This document shows, one piece after another, positions 36,423-48,149 of a stretch of DNA of 64,000 bases; position 1 is the stretch's first letter; each line of letters starts with the position of its first letter. The stretch comes from Atkinsonella hypoxylon (lineage: Eukaryota > Ascomycota > Sordariomycetes > Hypocreales > Clavicipitaceae). The notes under the pieces are model-generated. The model was not told the origin of the DNA. It saw nothing but the letters and a program-made list of their open reading frames with translations, and did no database searches. Where the stretch lies: contig JFHB01000027.1 in the NCBI GenBank assembly GCA_000729835.1, positions 124,001 to 188,000 of the forward strand, in the 5' to 3' direction. The position numbers and the translations under genes are program-made.

Positions 36423-37298
36423 TTCTGAAGCAGAATGTTGTGACTAGTCCGGACTCCAAGGTGACGTCGTGATGTTGGGATGCATACAATGAGGTGGCGA
36501 ATGTGGCCACTTGGTGGAGGGGGAATCCGCCCATCTCTGGCCAACGGCTTTACACGGTACAGAGTTCCCTTCAATTTCCACATTTCGAGGCAACAGTCAG
36601 CCAGATGCAAGCAAGAAACTGCATTTATATTCGCAATTAATTTAATTTAATTTAATTTAATTTAATTTAATTTTTTGGCTGGGGTTTTGGCAGCTCTTTC
36701 GAAGCCGGGTTGAGCCATAATGTGGCACCCCTGGGATGTTATATGCCACTAAACCACTACAGTTCGAAAACGCAATTATCTCAATCATTATAGCTTGCCC
36801 GTCGCAGGCACGTTTATGATCTAGACCCTCGTACCAACATATTGTTATTTGTAGTAGTGATAGCAAAGACACTCAAAGTCTAGCTAGGCATACAAGATTA
36901 ACGCCGGCTCATACTAGAACGCCTCGATGCGAAGCAATCATTCGTCGCCTTCCGAGTAATATGATACCATCGTTTCAAGCAGGTCCGACTCACGCTCTGG
37001 AAAGGCTTCGAATCTAGCCTTGCTAACTTGCGACGCCCTTTGCAGTTGGCTTCTGTCCAACTCATTCTCATGAGTTGGAGAACACAGCCATCAACCGCGA
37101 AAAGTTAGACCTTCTAGAGCCAAAACTAAACGCCAAAAAAGTCTAGCGCCGAGTCGAGGCATTGCTTCGGTATCATCTTGTTTCATAGGCTCCAACTAGG
37201 CCATCGTGCCAAAGTGTTACTGGCAGGCGCTCCCTTCGGGCCGCAACCTGTGACAGTATCTTTCATCCGCCGTTTCTAAACGACATGTTATTTGAAAA
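36423..37298. other. Intergenic USE1 to CWC21
   Basis: No gene seen. It contains a (TTTAA)n microsatellite at 36636-36672 within the USE1 upstream region and the 3' flank of CWC21. Confidence 0.5.
36636..36672. repeat. (TTTAA)n pentanucleotide repeat
   Basis: About seven perfect copies ending in a T-run, upstream of USE1. Confidence 0.9.
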
Positions 37299-37853
37299 TT
37301 ACTCTTTATCCTCAGCATCCTTCTCCAGGGCATTACGCAGCCTTTCTTCTTGCCTCTTCCAATGACTGCCTTCCTCATAGTCCGAACTGATCTTGAGAGC
37401 CTTCCTCAGTCGTTCACTTTCTTTGATCTTTGCATCAGCCATCTCATGTACTTGGTGCGCCTTGAAATTCCTCGTGGATACAGCACTATTCTTGCCCAGC
37501 TCTGCCTCTGCGAGGAGCTTCTCACGCAGGTCGTCGCATCTCTTGTCGATCTCCTCATCGTCAATCCTGCAGCAACCAGTTAACCAGAGATTGGGAACTA
37601 AACTCTAAAGGTGATCCACCTACTCCTCTTCTTCCAACTTGTCTCTCAGTTCAAACACCTTTACCTCTATTTGTCGTTTCCGATCATGCTCGAGAATGCC
37701 TTTGTCTGGTTGCCTTTGCTTGTGTCGTAGGCTGTCCAAGTTTTGGGGGTATGGGGCTCCATGATCGCGCGGTCTGAGATGAGCGAGATTTCGCTGCACA
37801 TATCCTGAGGTGCCGCTCCCTCGAGGAGTCGAGAGACCGACGTTTTCTGACAT
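37299..37853 (-). CDS. CWC21: Pre-mRNA splicing factor CWC21
   Basis: Model: exons 37624-37853 and 37299-37566 (230+268 bp), 165 residues. The N-terminus MSENVGLSTPRGSGTSGYVQ is the near-invariant start of the Cwc21/SRRM2 family, which lies near the spliceosome catalytic centre and contacts Prp8 and Snu114. EHDRKRQIEVKVFELRDKLE and IDDEEIDKRCDDLREKL across the intron form the cwf21 domain. The C-terminus is a charged helix. The intron is 57 bp with a GTAGGT donor. The start was fixed by the conserved N-terminal motif, although the frame is open further upstream. It diverges from CDC123. Confidence 0.93.
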
Positions 37854-38194
37854 TTTCGTGATATCCAAATCTGCTGTTGTACAGGCTCTAATTCTAGGTT
37901 TCGTCACTTGCATACAATGGGAGAGATGAGCATAGAGTGCCAAATTGGTCCATTCAAGTAGGCGGTGGGCCACTAGAATGATGACACATGCGGCAAAACT
38001 GATCATGGTGGGGTGGGTGTTGGACCTTCCCGCAGCGTAGAAGCGCCAGCATATTTTGTAGTTAAGGCAGAACTTTGAGGAGTCTAGCTCACGTTTCTTA
38101 CTCCTTTATCGAAAATCTTTAAGCGCTAAAGTCGTTGGATTCAATCGCCAGGTTTTCTTTATTGCCCGTTGATTACCTCAGCACACTATACGCT
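37854..38194. promoter_or_regulatory. Short divergent promoter CWC21 / CDC123
   Basis: About 340 bp between the two preferred start codons (281 bp if CDC123 starts at 38135). The two genes must share this promoter. No clear TATA box was seen. Confidence 0.6.
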
Positions 38195-39433
38195 ATGCCA
38201 CATCTGCCTGCAGGTCCACACTCCAATGCTGGGGAACTCGTGTTCCCTCCCGTCACCAAAGACCATATTCAGAATTGCTCGTACGACTCATGGTTTCCGA
38301 ATTATAGAAGCTCGTGCCTGAAGTCCAGGATTATTACTTTGCCGCAATCCTTTGTCTCTTATCTGCAGGAGGATGGCATCTTGCTTGCAGATGAAGAAGC
38401 AGCTGCACCCCCGTCTGATCCGGAGTGGCATTTCTCTAGCTCAGCTACCAATCCCAGAGCAAGGCAGGACGACGACTCGTCAGATGAAGAGGAAGATGAG
38501 GCGCCCAAGCCGCCTCCGAACAAACGATTTCCCGAGACTCACAACAGAATCAAAGAGGTCATTGACGAATTGGGAGGAGCCGTTGCTCCCAAACTGAATT
38601 GGTCAGCTCCCAAGGATGCCAAATGGATATCCCCACATCAGAATACCCTGAAATGTACATCACCAAATGACATATATTTGCTTCTCAAATCATCATCATT
38701 CGTCTCTCACGATCTCGACCATGCATTCGACGGGTGCACGTCGAGTCCGCCCTCTCGGCCATTTGCGCCTGTCTTGGTTTTACGACCTTTTTTTACACCA
38801 CATGTCGCTCTTGAGTTTCGCTGCTTTGTCAAGCACAGATCCCTCGTCGGCATATCCCAACGAGACATGAACTACTATGCCTTCTTAGTGGAACTGAGAC
38901 CCCAGTTATGGAAGAAGATCAACATTTTTTTCAAGGAGAAACTGCGACTTACCTTTCCGGATGCCTGCTTCACCTTTGATGTGTACATCCCAGAGGATCC
39001 GGTGGCAGATGATGGCCTTGGCAGGGTTCGTCTCGTAGACATCAACCCCTGGGCCCCACGAACCGACACTCTATTGTTCTCATGGCAAGAACTTCTACAT
39101 CTAGAGGTCCAGAAGCCGCTTTATGGATCCTCTGCAACTACTCAGACTGGCAACATGAGTGGCGACGACACCGCCGCGGAAGAGACAGATGATGATACAA
39201 ATGTGAACTATGAACGAAACAAGGTCCCAGAGTTGAGGCTTATAGAGAAGGACGACCCAGCTGCTTTTAATTTTAGTTCCCCTCAATACTCAGCTCACAA
39301 GCTACCACAGGAGGTTGTTGATGCCAGCATGGCTGGCGAGGGTGGGCTCAGGGAATTCGCACAGCAGTGGAAGGAAATCACAGAGGGCAGAGCACCTGGA
39401 ATATGGGGCTCACAGACGGATGGACGTTTATAG
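38195..39433 (+). CDS. CDC123: CDC123, eIF2 assembly chaperone (ATP-grasp fold)
   Basis: Single exon, 412 residues from the ATG at 38195. That start gives MPHLPAG and soon the family block CSYDSWFPNYRSSCLKSRIITLP. An in-frame ATG at 38135 would add 20 residues with no conserved content. Further D123 hallmarks are WSAPKDAKWI, LEFRCFVKHRSLVGISQRD and DVYIPEDP...VRLVDINPWAPRTD, which hold ATP/Mg-binding residues of the ATP-grasp fold. CDC123 promotes joining of the eIF2 gamma and alpha subunits and so controls translation start. An acidic stretch (DDDSSDEEEDE) lies near residue 95-110, and a second one sits in the C-terminal part. No intron is needed. Confidence 0.94.
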   Translation: MPHLPAGPHSNAGELVFPPVTKDHIQNCSYDSWFPNYRSSCLKSRIITLPQSFVSYLQEDGILLADEEAAAPPSDPEWHFSSSATNPRARQDDDSSDEEEDEAPKPPPNKRFPETHNRIKEVIDELGGAVAPKLNWSAPKDAKWISPHQNTLKCTSPNDIYLLLKSSSFVSHDLDHAFDGCTSSPPSRPFAPVLVLRPFFTPHVALEFRCFVKHRSLVGISQRDMNYYAFLVELRPQLWKKINIFFKEKLRLTFPDACFTFDVYIPEDPVADDGLGRVRLVDINPWAPRTDTLLFSWQELLHLEVQKPLYGSSATTQTGNMSGDDTAAEETDDDTNVNYERNKVPELRLIEKDDPAAFNFSSPQYSAHKLPQEVVDASMAGEGGLREFAQQWKEITEGRAPGIWGSQTDGRL

Positions 39434-40362
39434 GTGCCGTAGTCATCAAACGAAGAATCAAATTATGACGAGAGATTGGAATCACAAGCTGATTGATGGC
39501 TCGCTCGCGTTTGCACATCAGTGCGCGTTCGTCGTGGCTACAGGTGAGCAAGTGCCTGGACCTTCATTGTCGAGACCGACGCGAAACGAAATCGCTTCTG
39601 CGGCTTCTTTTCCCGCGACAGAACAATTTGCACACAACATTAGAATCTGTGCTATAGCGTTCATTTGCAAGAATCCCTTGTGGGTATATAGGGAAATGCA
39701 TGTACGTATACCTTCCTATACTTTTGCACATGCTCGGGGTGTTCCCCTTCGTATGTGAAACTATTTTCACCAATTTAAAGAGGATCTCACCACTATAGCT
39801 TATGTGCTTATCCTAAAGACTGCTATTAGTTCTCTTTACCTTTCCATTTCTCTCTCGGCGCCACGAACTTCGCCTATTACATATCAAGCTCCCTGTTTGT
39901 AATAGGCCAAGTAAGTCTAATTGGAAAGAACTTCTGCTTCCATATCCAAATAACTTCCTCCTGTGCTCAACAGAACTATCTCAAGTTAAACACAGAGCAG
40001 TGTCGTTCTCCGTCGATTACTTGCTTCGTTTGTCCTGTCATTTTGTGCCACAAATCTGGTTGTTGTGAGCGGATCCGCGTCATAGCAGAGAAGGCATGAA
40101 AACTGAGCAACAAGTGAGTTGCTACTTCCGTATTGGGAAGTTGATGCCACGCCTGAGGCACCGACCTCGCATCGTCTCAACACCACATGGCGTTCGATTC
40201 ACCTTTTTATCTTTGTTTGTTTTGTCTCATTTCCTCCGTGATCAAATCAGGTGAAACAGTTTTTAGTTGCTGAGCCTATACAAATCGATTTACAGATATG
40301 TTCTACGGCGTCGTGTTGTCCTAAGCAAACAGGCAAGCAATTCAAACTGACCCGTGGCCACA
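39434..40362. other. Intergenic CDC123 to DUF3716 gene
   Basis: About 930 bp, tandem plus-strand genes. No supported gene; AT-rich with several CTTTACC-type pyrimidine runs. Confidence 0.5.
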
Positions 40363-41682
40363 ATGGATAGCCGCTGGACCAGTCGCTGCGATGAATCCCA
40401 AAGCACAAACCGCCTCCACGCGAATTTCAACCAGCAGTCACCAGCTGTTGCCCCTCCGTACTACTCTTACTCACAAGATCTTTCTGTATCATCCATATCA
40501 CCACAAGCCCTTGAATGGACCCTGGGTTCCGGTCAAGCTACGACTCAAAGAGTCGTACCACCGCGAGGTAGAGCCAACAGAGTCAGAAAGCCAGTTGTCA
40601 TTCGGCATAGCAACCGTCAGTCGTCTTTGTCGAGCAATACTCATGACCAGCTGGCACAGCTGGTAGCCCCCAGCAACAGTCACTCGGATGACGTTGCTGA
40701 TCTGACAAGTATTAGGGATTTGGCTCACGATCCATCTACTGATGCCTCTATTTCGAGCGCATTCGATAATGCTGGAGTTGAATTCCACTTGCATGATGAG
40801 GATCATCCTACACACAATTTGAGTTCGCCGACGTCTCTAGACACTACCAAAAACGCAATGATTAAGTCTAATATCTCGGACATGGGCGAATCTGCAGCAG
40901 ATATTGTTATGAAGTCATATCCCACTGTGAAAATTGACTCCCTGCTTTGCAAAAAGCTAGCTGGCGAGACAGCACGGCGGGAGCCGGCGCAGCGACGCCG
41001 CGACCAGAAACTCAACATTGAGAGACGTAGCAACGTTGAGGCTTTGTTAGCTCACGTTGCGGGTGAAGTCGCGCCCCGTCCGTGCAAAAACTGCCACAAA
41101 GGTCATGGGCCGTGGACGCTATGCGTTGTGTACGACGGCCAGATGTGCGGAAGTTGCACCAACTGTTGGTTTAACGCGAGTGGCTCGAGGTGTACGTTTC
41201 ATGGTAGGTTCTCATCTTCGTACCAGCCTGCATGTTACTCGTCTATATTGCATAATTGACAAGTCAATTTTCAAAAAATAGAGAGCAACAATCCTCAGCC
41301 TTCGCTACTGATTCCTCCTGGACACATTCCTCACCCGATGCTCAACTTCCCGCAGATTCCTATGCTAGCATCAACATCGCCTGTTCCGATAGCGTCATTT
41401 CAGGCGGAACTTGCTCATTGGGGTGCGGGTGATAGAAGCAGGCTCGTCGCCAGCAGTGTGCTCGCAGATACCGTAACGATGTCTAAATCAGACCGGTATA
41501 TTGCAAAGATCGAGGCGGCAGCTACGGAGCTGGGCATACGCATGGCCGAATTCTATGAATACCAGCAGAGCCCTGAAGGCATAGCCGAGCTCGAGAGGGA
41601 CCAGCGAGCTCAAACATTGCAGCAGAATCAGGCCGAGGATGTTTCGGTTGATCAGAGCTCGCCTGAGGAGCAATTGAGATAA
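40363..41682 (+). CDS. DUF3716-type cysteine-rich fungal protein
   Basis: Model: exons 40363-41203 and 41282-41682 (841+401 bp), 413 residues; the 78 bp intron falls just after the Cys-rich domain. Residues about 235-282 hold the pattern CKNCHKGHGPWTLC...CGSCTNCWFN...CTF, which matches the fungal DUF3716 domain, a possible metal-binding module of unknown role. The long N-terminus is Ser/Gln/Pro-rich and disordered. A basic stretch (TARREPAQRRRDQK) lies before the Cys-rich domain. The C-terminus is helical and Gln/Glu-rich. Proteins of this family are often considered nuclear, but no function is established. Convergent with the G-alpha gene. Confidence 0.75.
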
Positions 41683-42854
41683 AAGCATTCTGCAAGAATG
41701 AAGAAGATGACGGCGCTCGACCGTGACAAATTCACGAGAGACTTAGTTTTGCAGCTTATTTTTATTGACTGATTCGACATGGTGTTCTTTCGTATGTAAG
41801 TCATAAGCCAAGACATCAACACTTTTGTCAGGAATGCTAAGATGCTAATGCCGAAGCAGATGCAGGATTGGAACAAAAAGGATTTTAAAGGAAACATGGA
41901 GAAAGAAAATATCAGCAGTTCTGGTATACAGATTATGACATGACATTTGCTAACAAATGGACGGGGCAATCAAGGACAGTTGGAGGATATTTCCAAGGCA
42001 GTTATTGCGTCACATGGCAGACGCGGCTTGGGCATTTGAAGAACCATAGGACCAGAACTAGCTACATACACAAACACTTTTTTTTTGAAATAACACTCGA
42101 CCTTGGTGATGTACGATGCATACTGTCACGTTGCACGGGGTGCGCATGTATTGAAAACCCTTCTACCTCGACTGATACATCCAACCCCACATGATCTGTC
42201 CCATTACCATTCGCCTTGTTTGACACTACACGCAATGTAAGTTAACAGCCGAATGAACGGGGACGGAAAACCAAGGCAGCAGGAAACAGCATCAATTGTG
42301 CTCAAAGGAAAAGACAGGAAACAAGCTCCAGACCAAAAAAAAAAATGATTTTTTAGTTATCATAAGAAACAGGATAAATGACCAACGCAGTGCAGTGCAC
42401 CGCGCATCCTCTCCAAAAGTGTAATAAACATGTAATGCCACGGCGCACATGCTTCCTTCCTAATATAAGATCCTATGAGAAATTTCAATGCATTTTTCCT
42501 TTCCCAGACCTATTCTTGGTGTTCTTCAGATGAAAGGTATTTGCATTGCGGTGGCGTACGTCGCTTTTCCTCGCGCCGTTGCGTTAGATGGGCATTGACG
42601 CCTTCATGGTTGGAAACCATCAGGCAATTCGGACGGAGAATAGCGACCTGCCACTTGATCTCGACTACTATGTCAGAGGCACGATGAACGGGGAAGTTAG
42701 CGGGCTAAATCGCGTTCCCCGCCTTCACTGATACAATTACAGTCAAGGAGAAAAAAAATTCATGTGCCGTGTTGCCGTGGGCCCCTGGGGGTCGTTATCG
42801 AGCTCGAGGGTATTCGTATGTAAGACAAAAGAACAGAAAATTAGAACAAATCAT
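41683..42854. other. Convergent 3' flanks of DUF3716 gene and G-alpha gene
   Basis: About 1.2 kb with no supported gene; includes A-runs near 42335-42345. Presumed 3' UTRs from both sides. Confidence 0.45.
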
Positions 42855-44228
42855 CTAAATCAAGCCGCACAATCGAAGGTTCTCCTGGATGATGATGTCT
42901 GGTAAAGCCGATTAGTCTGTTGCTCATGAAAACCTACAAGGCTGCCCATATAAGCAGTCACACTACATACCATTAACAGCGGCCATGACAAAACGAATTT
43001 GAGTGGTATCAGTGGCACATGTGAAGTGCGTATAGATTTGCTTCGTCTCATGCTGATTCAAGCTCACAAATCGGTTGAGAATATAGTCACAGGCAGCTGC
43101 GTAGTCATCGCCTCCCTCGTAGTCAGGGAAATAGTTCTTCATAGGGCTGACCGGTAACTTCTCCTTGAATCTGTCAATTTTGTTGAGGAACAGGATGATG
43201 GACGTCTTGATAAACCATCGTGAGTTGCAGATTGAATCGAACAATGTCAAGGCCTCTTGCATACGGTTGACAGTTTCATCTTCAAACAAGAGCTGGTCGT
43301 ACTCCGAGATGGCGACCAGGAAGAGAATAGTGGTGACGTTCTCAAAGCAGTGTATCCACTTCTTTCGTTCTGATCGCTGGCCACCGACATCGAACATTCG
43401 GTATGTCAGATCTCCAATAATGAAGGTAGTCTCAGTAATACCAGTCGTCTTGACTCGTGATCGCAGAACATCCTGATCGTTGGGCATATAGTCTGGGGCA
43501 GCAATGCGCGTGATGTTGTCAAAGTAGCTAGAAAATGGTCAGTATAGGCAGGACTTCGTGTCGCATGCCGCGCGTTTGGTAGCAAATTGAGATCTTGAGC
43601 TTGCTTACTATCTCGCAGAGTCATTGAGTTGGTATTCGCGGGAGCGCTTGAAACATTCTTGCACACCGCGGTCTTTCCATAAGGCCTCGATGGCACCACC
43701 AACCTCAGGTGGCAAGACTTCGCCTTCGATCTGTGCTGGCTGCATGAAGATGGTCTGTACATGGTATTCCATACGCTGGTCCTCAAGTGGAAGCTCGAGT
43801 GACTCCATTGCCTCGAGAATGACTCGCATGGACTGGACAGTGTTGCTGAAGATAATTTCTTTGAAGGACTCGCGCTCGTCGCGAGAATAGCCTCCCTCAT
43901 GGATCAATTTCATCTGCTTCAGAATAGTGGACTTGCCAGATTCACCAGCGCCTGCGAACGTATTAACTTGGCATCCTGGACTTTATGCCGTGGACATTAA
44001 AGGGTATGTCACACAACTGCACAGCTGCAATATTTATGTGTGCTCTCGACAGTCGTTGTCAAGCCGATGTGTTCATATCGGTCCAGGCTCGGGTTGCTAT
44101 TATGACCTACCCAGTAGCAGCATCTTGATCTCATTACGCTGCATCATCTTGTCCCGCTTCAGCTGGTTCTCGATTTCCTCGTTGCGGGCCTTGCCCTCCT
44201 TCTCCTCCGTGCTCATTCCACAACCCAT
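42855..44228 (-). CDS. gna-1: Heterotrimeric G-protein alpha subunit, group I (GNA-1/CPG-1/FadA type)
   Basis: Model: exons 44111-44228, 43609-43951, 42971-43527 and 42855-42898 (118+343+557+44 bp), 353 residues, the standard family length. MGCGMS gives an N-myristoylation and palmitoylation site. GAGESGKST is the P-loop. RVKTTGITE holds the switch I Arg, DVGGQRSE the catalytic Gln of switch II, FLNKID and TCATDT bind guanine. The C-terminus ends ENLRLCGLI with the Cys four residues from the end, the Gi-type ADP-ribosylation position. The subunit couples seven-helix receptors at the plasma membrane to adenylate cyclase and controls growth, conidiation and virulence in related fungi. All key residues are intact. 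A long gene-free region lies upstream. Confidence 0.97.
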
Positions 44229-45444
44229 CCTGGCGAGTTTTGATTGACGTCCGAACTAAAACAATTGGTTGATGTGATGAGCCAAGATGACGGCGGCCGG
44301 GTTTGCGTGGTGGGAAAACGTGGTGGCAGCGGTGACAAAGGTGCTGGAGATGGTGGCCACGTTAGCGAATAAGGGGCAGCGCAAGAAAAGACGTGAAAAA
44401 CGTCGCAAAGTCGCCGTTTGATGCCAGCCTCGAACCAAGCAAGGCAAGATTCTACTGCCGAGGAAGGAAAACGAGCAAGAGTAAGAATAAGAAATTGATT
44501 GACGTTCGTACAAAAAGCTGGGGCTAAGGGGCAGGGAGCAGTGTATTATTTGATCACAGGGCACGACTCGTGCGGGTGCATGAGGGAGACCAGTTCGCAG
44601 CTTCTGGGGGCTAAGCGAACGAGACTCGGTCGGGGGCAACGCGGACGACTCTGCTACAGGTACGGAGTACAATGCAAGACACAACTTACCAGATTGAAGC
44701 TCGTTGGCAGCAACAGATGCCAATTGAGATGAAGATGACGGGACGCAAGTGAAGCAGGAATGAGGATTGCAGCTAGGCAAAAGGGCAAGGGTGTAGAGAG
44801 ACGTGTCGGGGAGTCGGGAGGGGAGAAGAAGGCGGCTTTGATCTTGGCAAGATTAGAATGCAGGCAGGTAGCAGGATAGCTGCAGGGCCAAGCCAGGGGC
44901 GAACAGAAGGAAGGGGGTGGAGGGTGGCTCTTAAGCTCTGTGGTACTGTTGGTGACAGGCGGGCAGGGCAGGTGATAGGTACTATTGGGCGGTAGCTGGA
45001 GCTGCGGATTAAAGAGGCTAGGTACCTGGTAGGTACAACGTAGAAGTTCATGGAGCACTGACAGGTTGAGACTAGAGAGCCCTGGAGCTGGCTGGGCCAG
45101 TGCGGCAGGTACATACCTAGGTACCCAAGCACCTAAGACCTAAGGAGATGAGGACCTGGGACCTGAACCTTTGATATCAGGTAGCAGCTATGTACTCCGT
45201 GCAATGGAGGGTTATGGGCATTTGTTGGAAAGTACGGCGAGCCGCTGTCGACCAACCAGACCAGAGCATTCAACACTGCGCTTCAAGGAGAGCATTAGTT
45301 AGCAGTGCAGCCATAGCAGCTAGTTAGCTAGACGGCTGGACTAGAAAAAAGGATGAAGATGGCCGCTTTCGGCTGGCGCATCCGTGCAGACCCTTGGGCT
45401 ATCGGCTATCCATCCCATCTGCGGGCGCGCACTGTGCGGCCTAT

Positions 45445-45474
45445 GCGAGGTTGCGAGGTTGCGAGGTTGCGAGG
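45445..45474. repeat. 8-bp tandem repeat (GCGAGGTT)n
   Basis: Three perfect copies plus a partial fourth, upstream of G-alpha. Confidence 0.85.
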
Positions 45475-45646
45475 CTCCATGGACGGCCGGACGCTCAGGG
45501 GCAGTGCCGTCTTCGTGTAACCCCCAGCTTGCCAGCCAAGCCAGGCCGCAAGCACCAGCCAGTCGGCTTGTCAGGTACCGCATCGGCGAGTCAATCCATA
45601 TCCTCAGCACATTCACATTCTCAGCACTTTCAAATGTAGCCCTCCT

Positions 45647-45700
45647 TTTGCCGCCCTCCCTTTGCCGCCCTCCCTTTGCCGCCCTCCCTTTGCCGCCCTG
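45647..45700. repeat. 14-bp minisatellite (TTTGCCGCCCTCCC)n
   Basis: Three full copies and most of a fourth, C-rich on the plus strand, about 1.4 kb upstream of the G-alpha start. Confidence 0.9.
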
Positions 45701-48149
45701 CAGCTCCAAGCTCCCGACACACCCACACCCTAACTACCAGTCGTTCCCATCGGGAACCCGCCCGGGTTGTTAGTCGACTCAAGAGATCACGTCGATTCTC
45801 TCGATTCTCTCATTCCAACGCCCTTCAAAGCTTTCTCATCCGAGATCCTGTCATGCTGACGTAAAGCGCCACAGCCTCCAACCCTGACGCACTCGGGAAA
45901 CGGCAGATCAGCAAAGCCACAAGCCAAACAACTCCAAGGTGAACCACTTCCTCAGCGAGTGGATCTGGATCTAGTTATCCCTATCCGCAGGCTGCATACG
46001 GAGTGGTTCCTAGACAACCTTGTTCATTAGGGCCAAGCTGATATCGCTGTTTACACGTCCAATAATAGCTACCAGCTCCTGTTCGTCAGCTCCTGTTCGT
46101 CAGCTTCGGTAGACAAGACTACCCCGTGCCATGATATTGCCGACAAGACTGATCCAGGTCATGCAAATTGTACATATGTACAGATGAGGCAGAATCTGAA
46201 ATGAAATCGCAGCAAAAAAACCAAGAATCAGTAGAGATTGGCTCGAGACTCTGGAGCAACAAAACCGTGGTTGGAAAAGATTCTGCTTAATTGCTCTTCT
46301 ATCTCCATCATACGACATTGTCCCAATATGATGTGCATTCTTCAAAGTGGGCCCCGTTGCGGAGGACCTAATGCTCGAGTCTCGCTGCTAATAACGCTGG
46401 CAATGGTTATCTTCCTTCCTTGTTATTCCTCGAACCCGTCTTGTTGACGTTGCTACTCAAGCCAAGGAACGATAATTACTAGCAAAGCGAAAACCCTGGC
46501 TTTTTGGCTGGTTAGATTGGCACGTTCGAGAAGGACGAGGTCCTCGCTATGCACAGCTTTTAAGAAGTCCTTGGTTTCAGATTCCTGGTACGTTACTATC
46601 CAGATGGACAATGTGATTAACAAACAAGATGACTGCCAGATTCATCTCCGTGGAAAGTCGGACAGTGCCAAATTGTTGACGACTTCATAGGGACATTGCG
46701 GCCCCCCCACACAGTCGTCTACAGAGGCTCGATGTCCCAGTTAATTTGTCGATCGTGTAATTAACGACTATGTTAGCTGAAGTGCTCGACTTAATGCAAT
46801 TACGACCAAGCCGAGTTTCAGTGCGAGACTCTTGACAGGAAATGACCTCGAATTCGTCACCTCGACTCCAAACGAATATGCGCACGGAGCGACAGCAGGC
46901 ATTGGCGCTCAAAAAAGCAATGGTGCGACCCGTGACACGAAATGCTGTCCTGCAGACGCTGGCGCATGAAATCGTCTTAGCTGGCCAGTATCTTGCATAT
47001 CCTCCGGTGTTTCATCTCGACAGAGGAGCGTCCATCTGTGTCGAATCGGCCATTAATATTCGATACGACACCTTCTGCCATTGACATACGGAGTTCCCGT
47101 CGACCTTCATGCAGAGCACACAACACGGATTGCCATCGACCGAGGTTGACAACCAGCAAACTTCCCGCCTGCCAACCTCAGTTCGGCAGTGCCGTTTTCG
47201 CTCTAATTGGAAAATTTTACAAGGAGCTGCTTGTTTCCAAATGTGCAGTTTCCCTTGCATCCCGGCACGTGGTGACTGTCCCGGGTTTGACTGCTGTTCT
47301 TGGACTCAATCGCCGTTATTAGGCCCAGCCAGGGCAAACACATATGTGATTGATGCTCAGTGTGACGAGAGCACTGCGGAAACAGTGCCTTGTCCATTAT
47401 TTTCCGTGATGACTTTGTTTGAGAATCGCATTTGCGCAAATATGACATTTTATCCACGACCCTCCAGGGGATACTAATGTGTAATAACATAACGAAATAC
47501 ACAATTTCCCTATTCGTGGTCACTACTCGGATATCCCACGACCCGAATCATCCCCCAGCCCGGGTGTCTTGACTGTTTTGACAGGGATCCCACAGCTGGG
47601 AACTCTGAATCTGTTTTCAGCCACAAAATGTGAAAAATGACGGACCAGACACGAGGCGACCTCGAGGCTAGGTCCGGAGAATGGCTAGCCATTTCGTGCA
47701 CGATATTCATGCCTACAGCGATATGACAGACATGTTTCCGACTGCCCTTTAGCGCTACAAGAAAGTCTACTTCCTACCTAAGGTATGTGAAAGCTAAAGC
47801 TGGTGATGAGGGCCCCCCCCCAACTAAGCGTTCGGTGTGAACGCGGCCCTCTCGTCGTGTACTGCTGAGTACTGGTCCATCCTGGCAGAGTCAATTGCTG
47901 CACACTTGGACTCAGCGCTTGGACGCTCATCATATCATCCTGGCAGGGTGGGTTTCTAGTCAATGGGATTGTGGATCAAGGAATCACTGTCATGGGTCAT
48001 TGGGGTCATGACTCCGTAAGGCCATTGGGACCTTGCAGTCCTTCTGGAAGCTTTCCATGCTTTCCACTAGTCTGGGCGAGCTAGCAACAACAAACGGCAA
48101 TTATTTTGGGTTCAACTATGTTATTCGCAACATGTCATCACGTCTTTGC

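Larger units (their letters stand above)
44229..48149. other. Gene-poor region upstream of G-alpha
   Basis: About 3.9 kb. The part nearest G-alpha is likely a long leader/promoter; it carries an exact TACGGAGTA (44661), a TACCTAGGTA palindrome (45114-45123) and two tandem repeats near 45.4 and 45.65 kb. From about 46 to 48 kb only short frames without domains appear. Confidence 0.45.

Noticed and set aside
38135..38194. Longer CDC123 start
   Set aside because: The extra 20 residues carry nothing conserved; the ATG at 38195 gives the usual N-terminus.
46000..48100. Degenerate transposon
   Set aside because: No reverse transcriptase, transposase, terminal repeats or strong AT bias of heavy RIP could be recognised.
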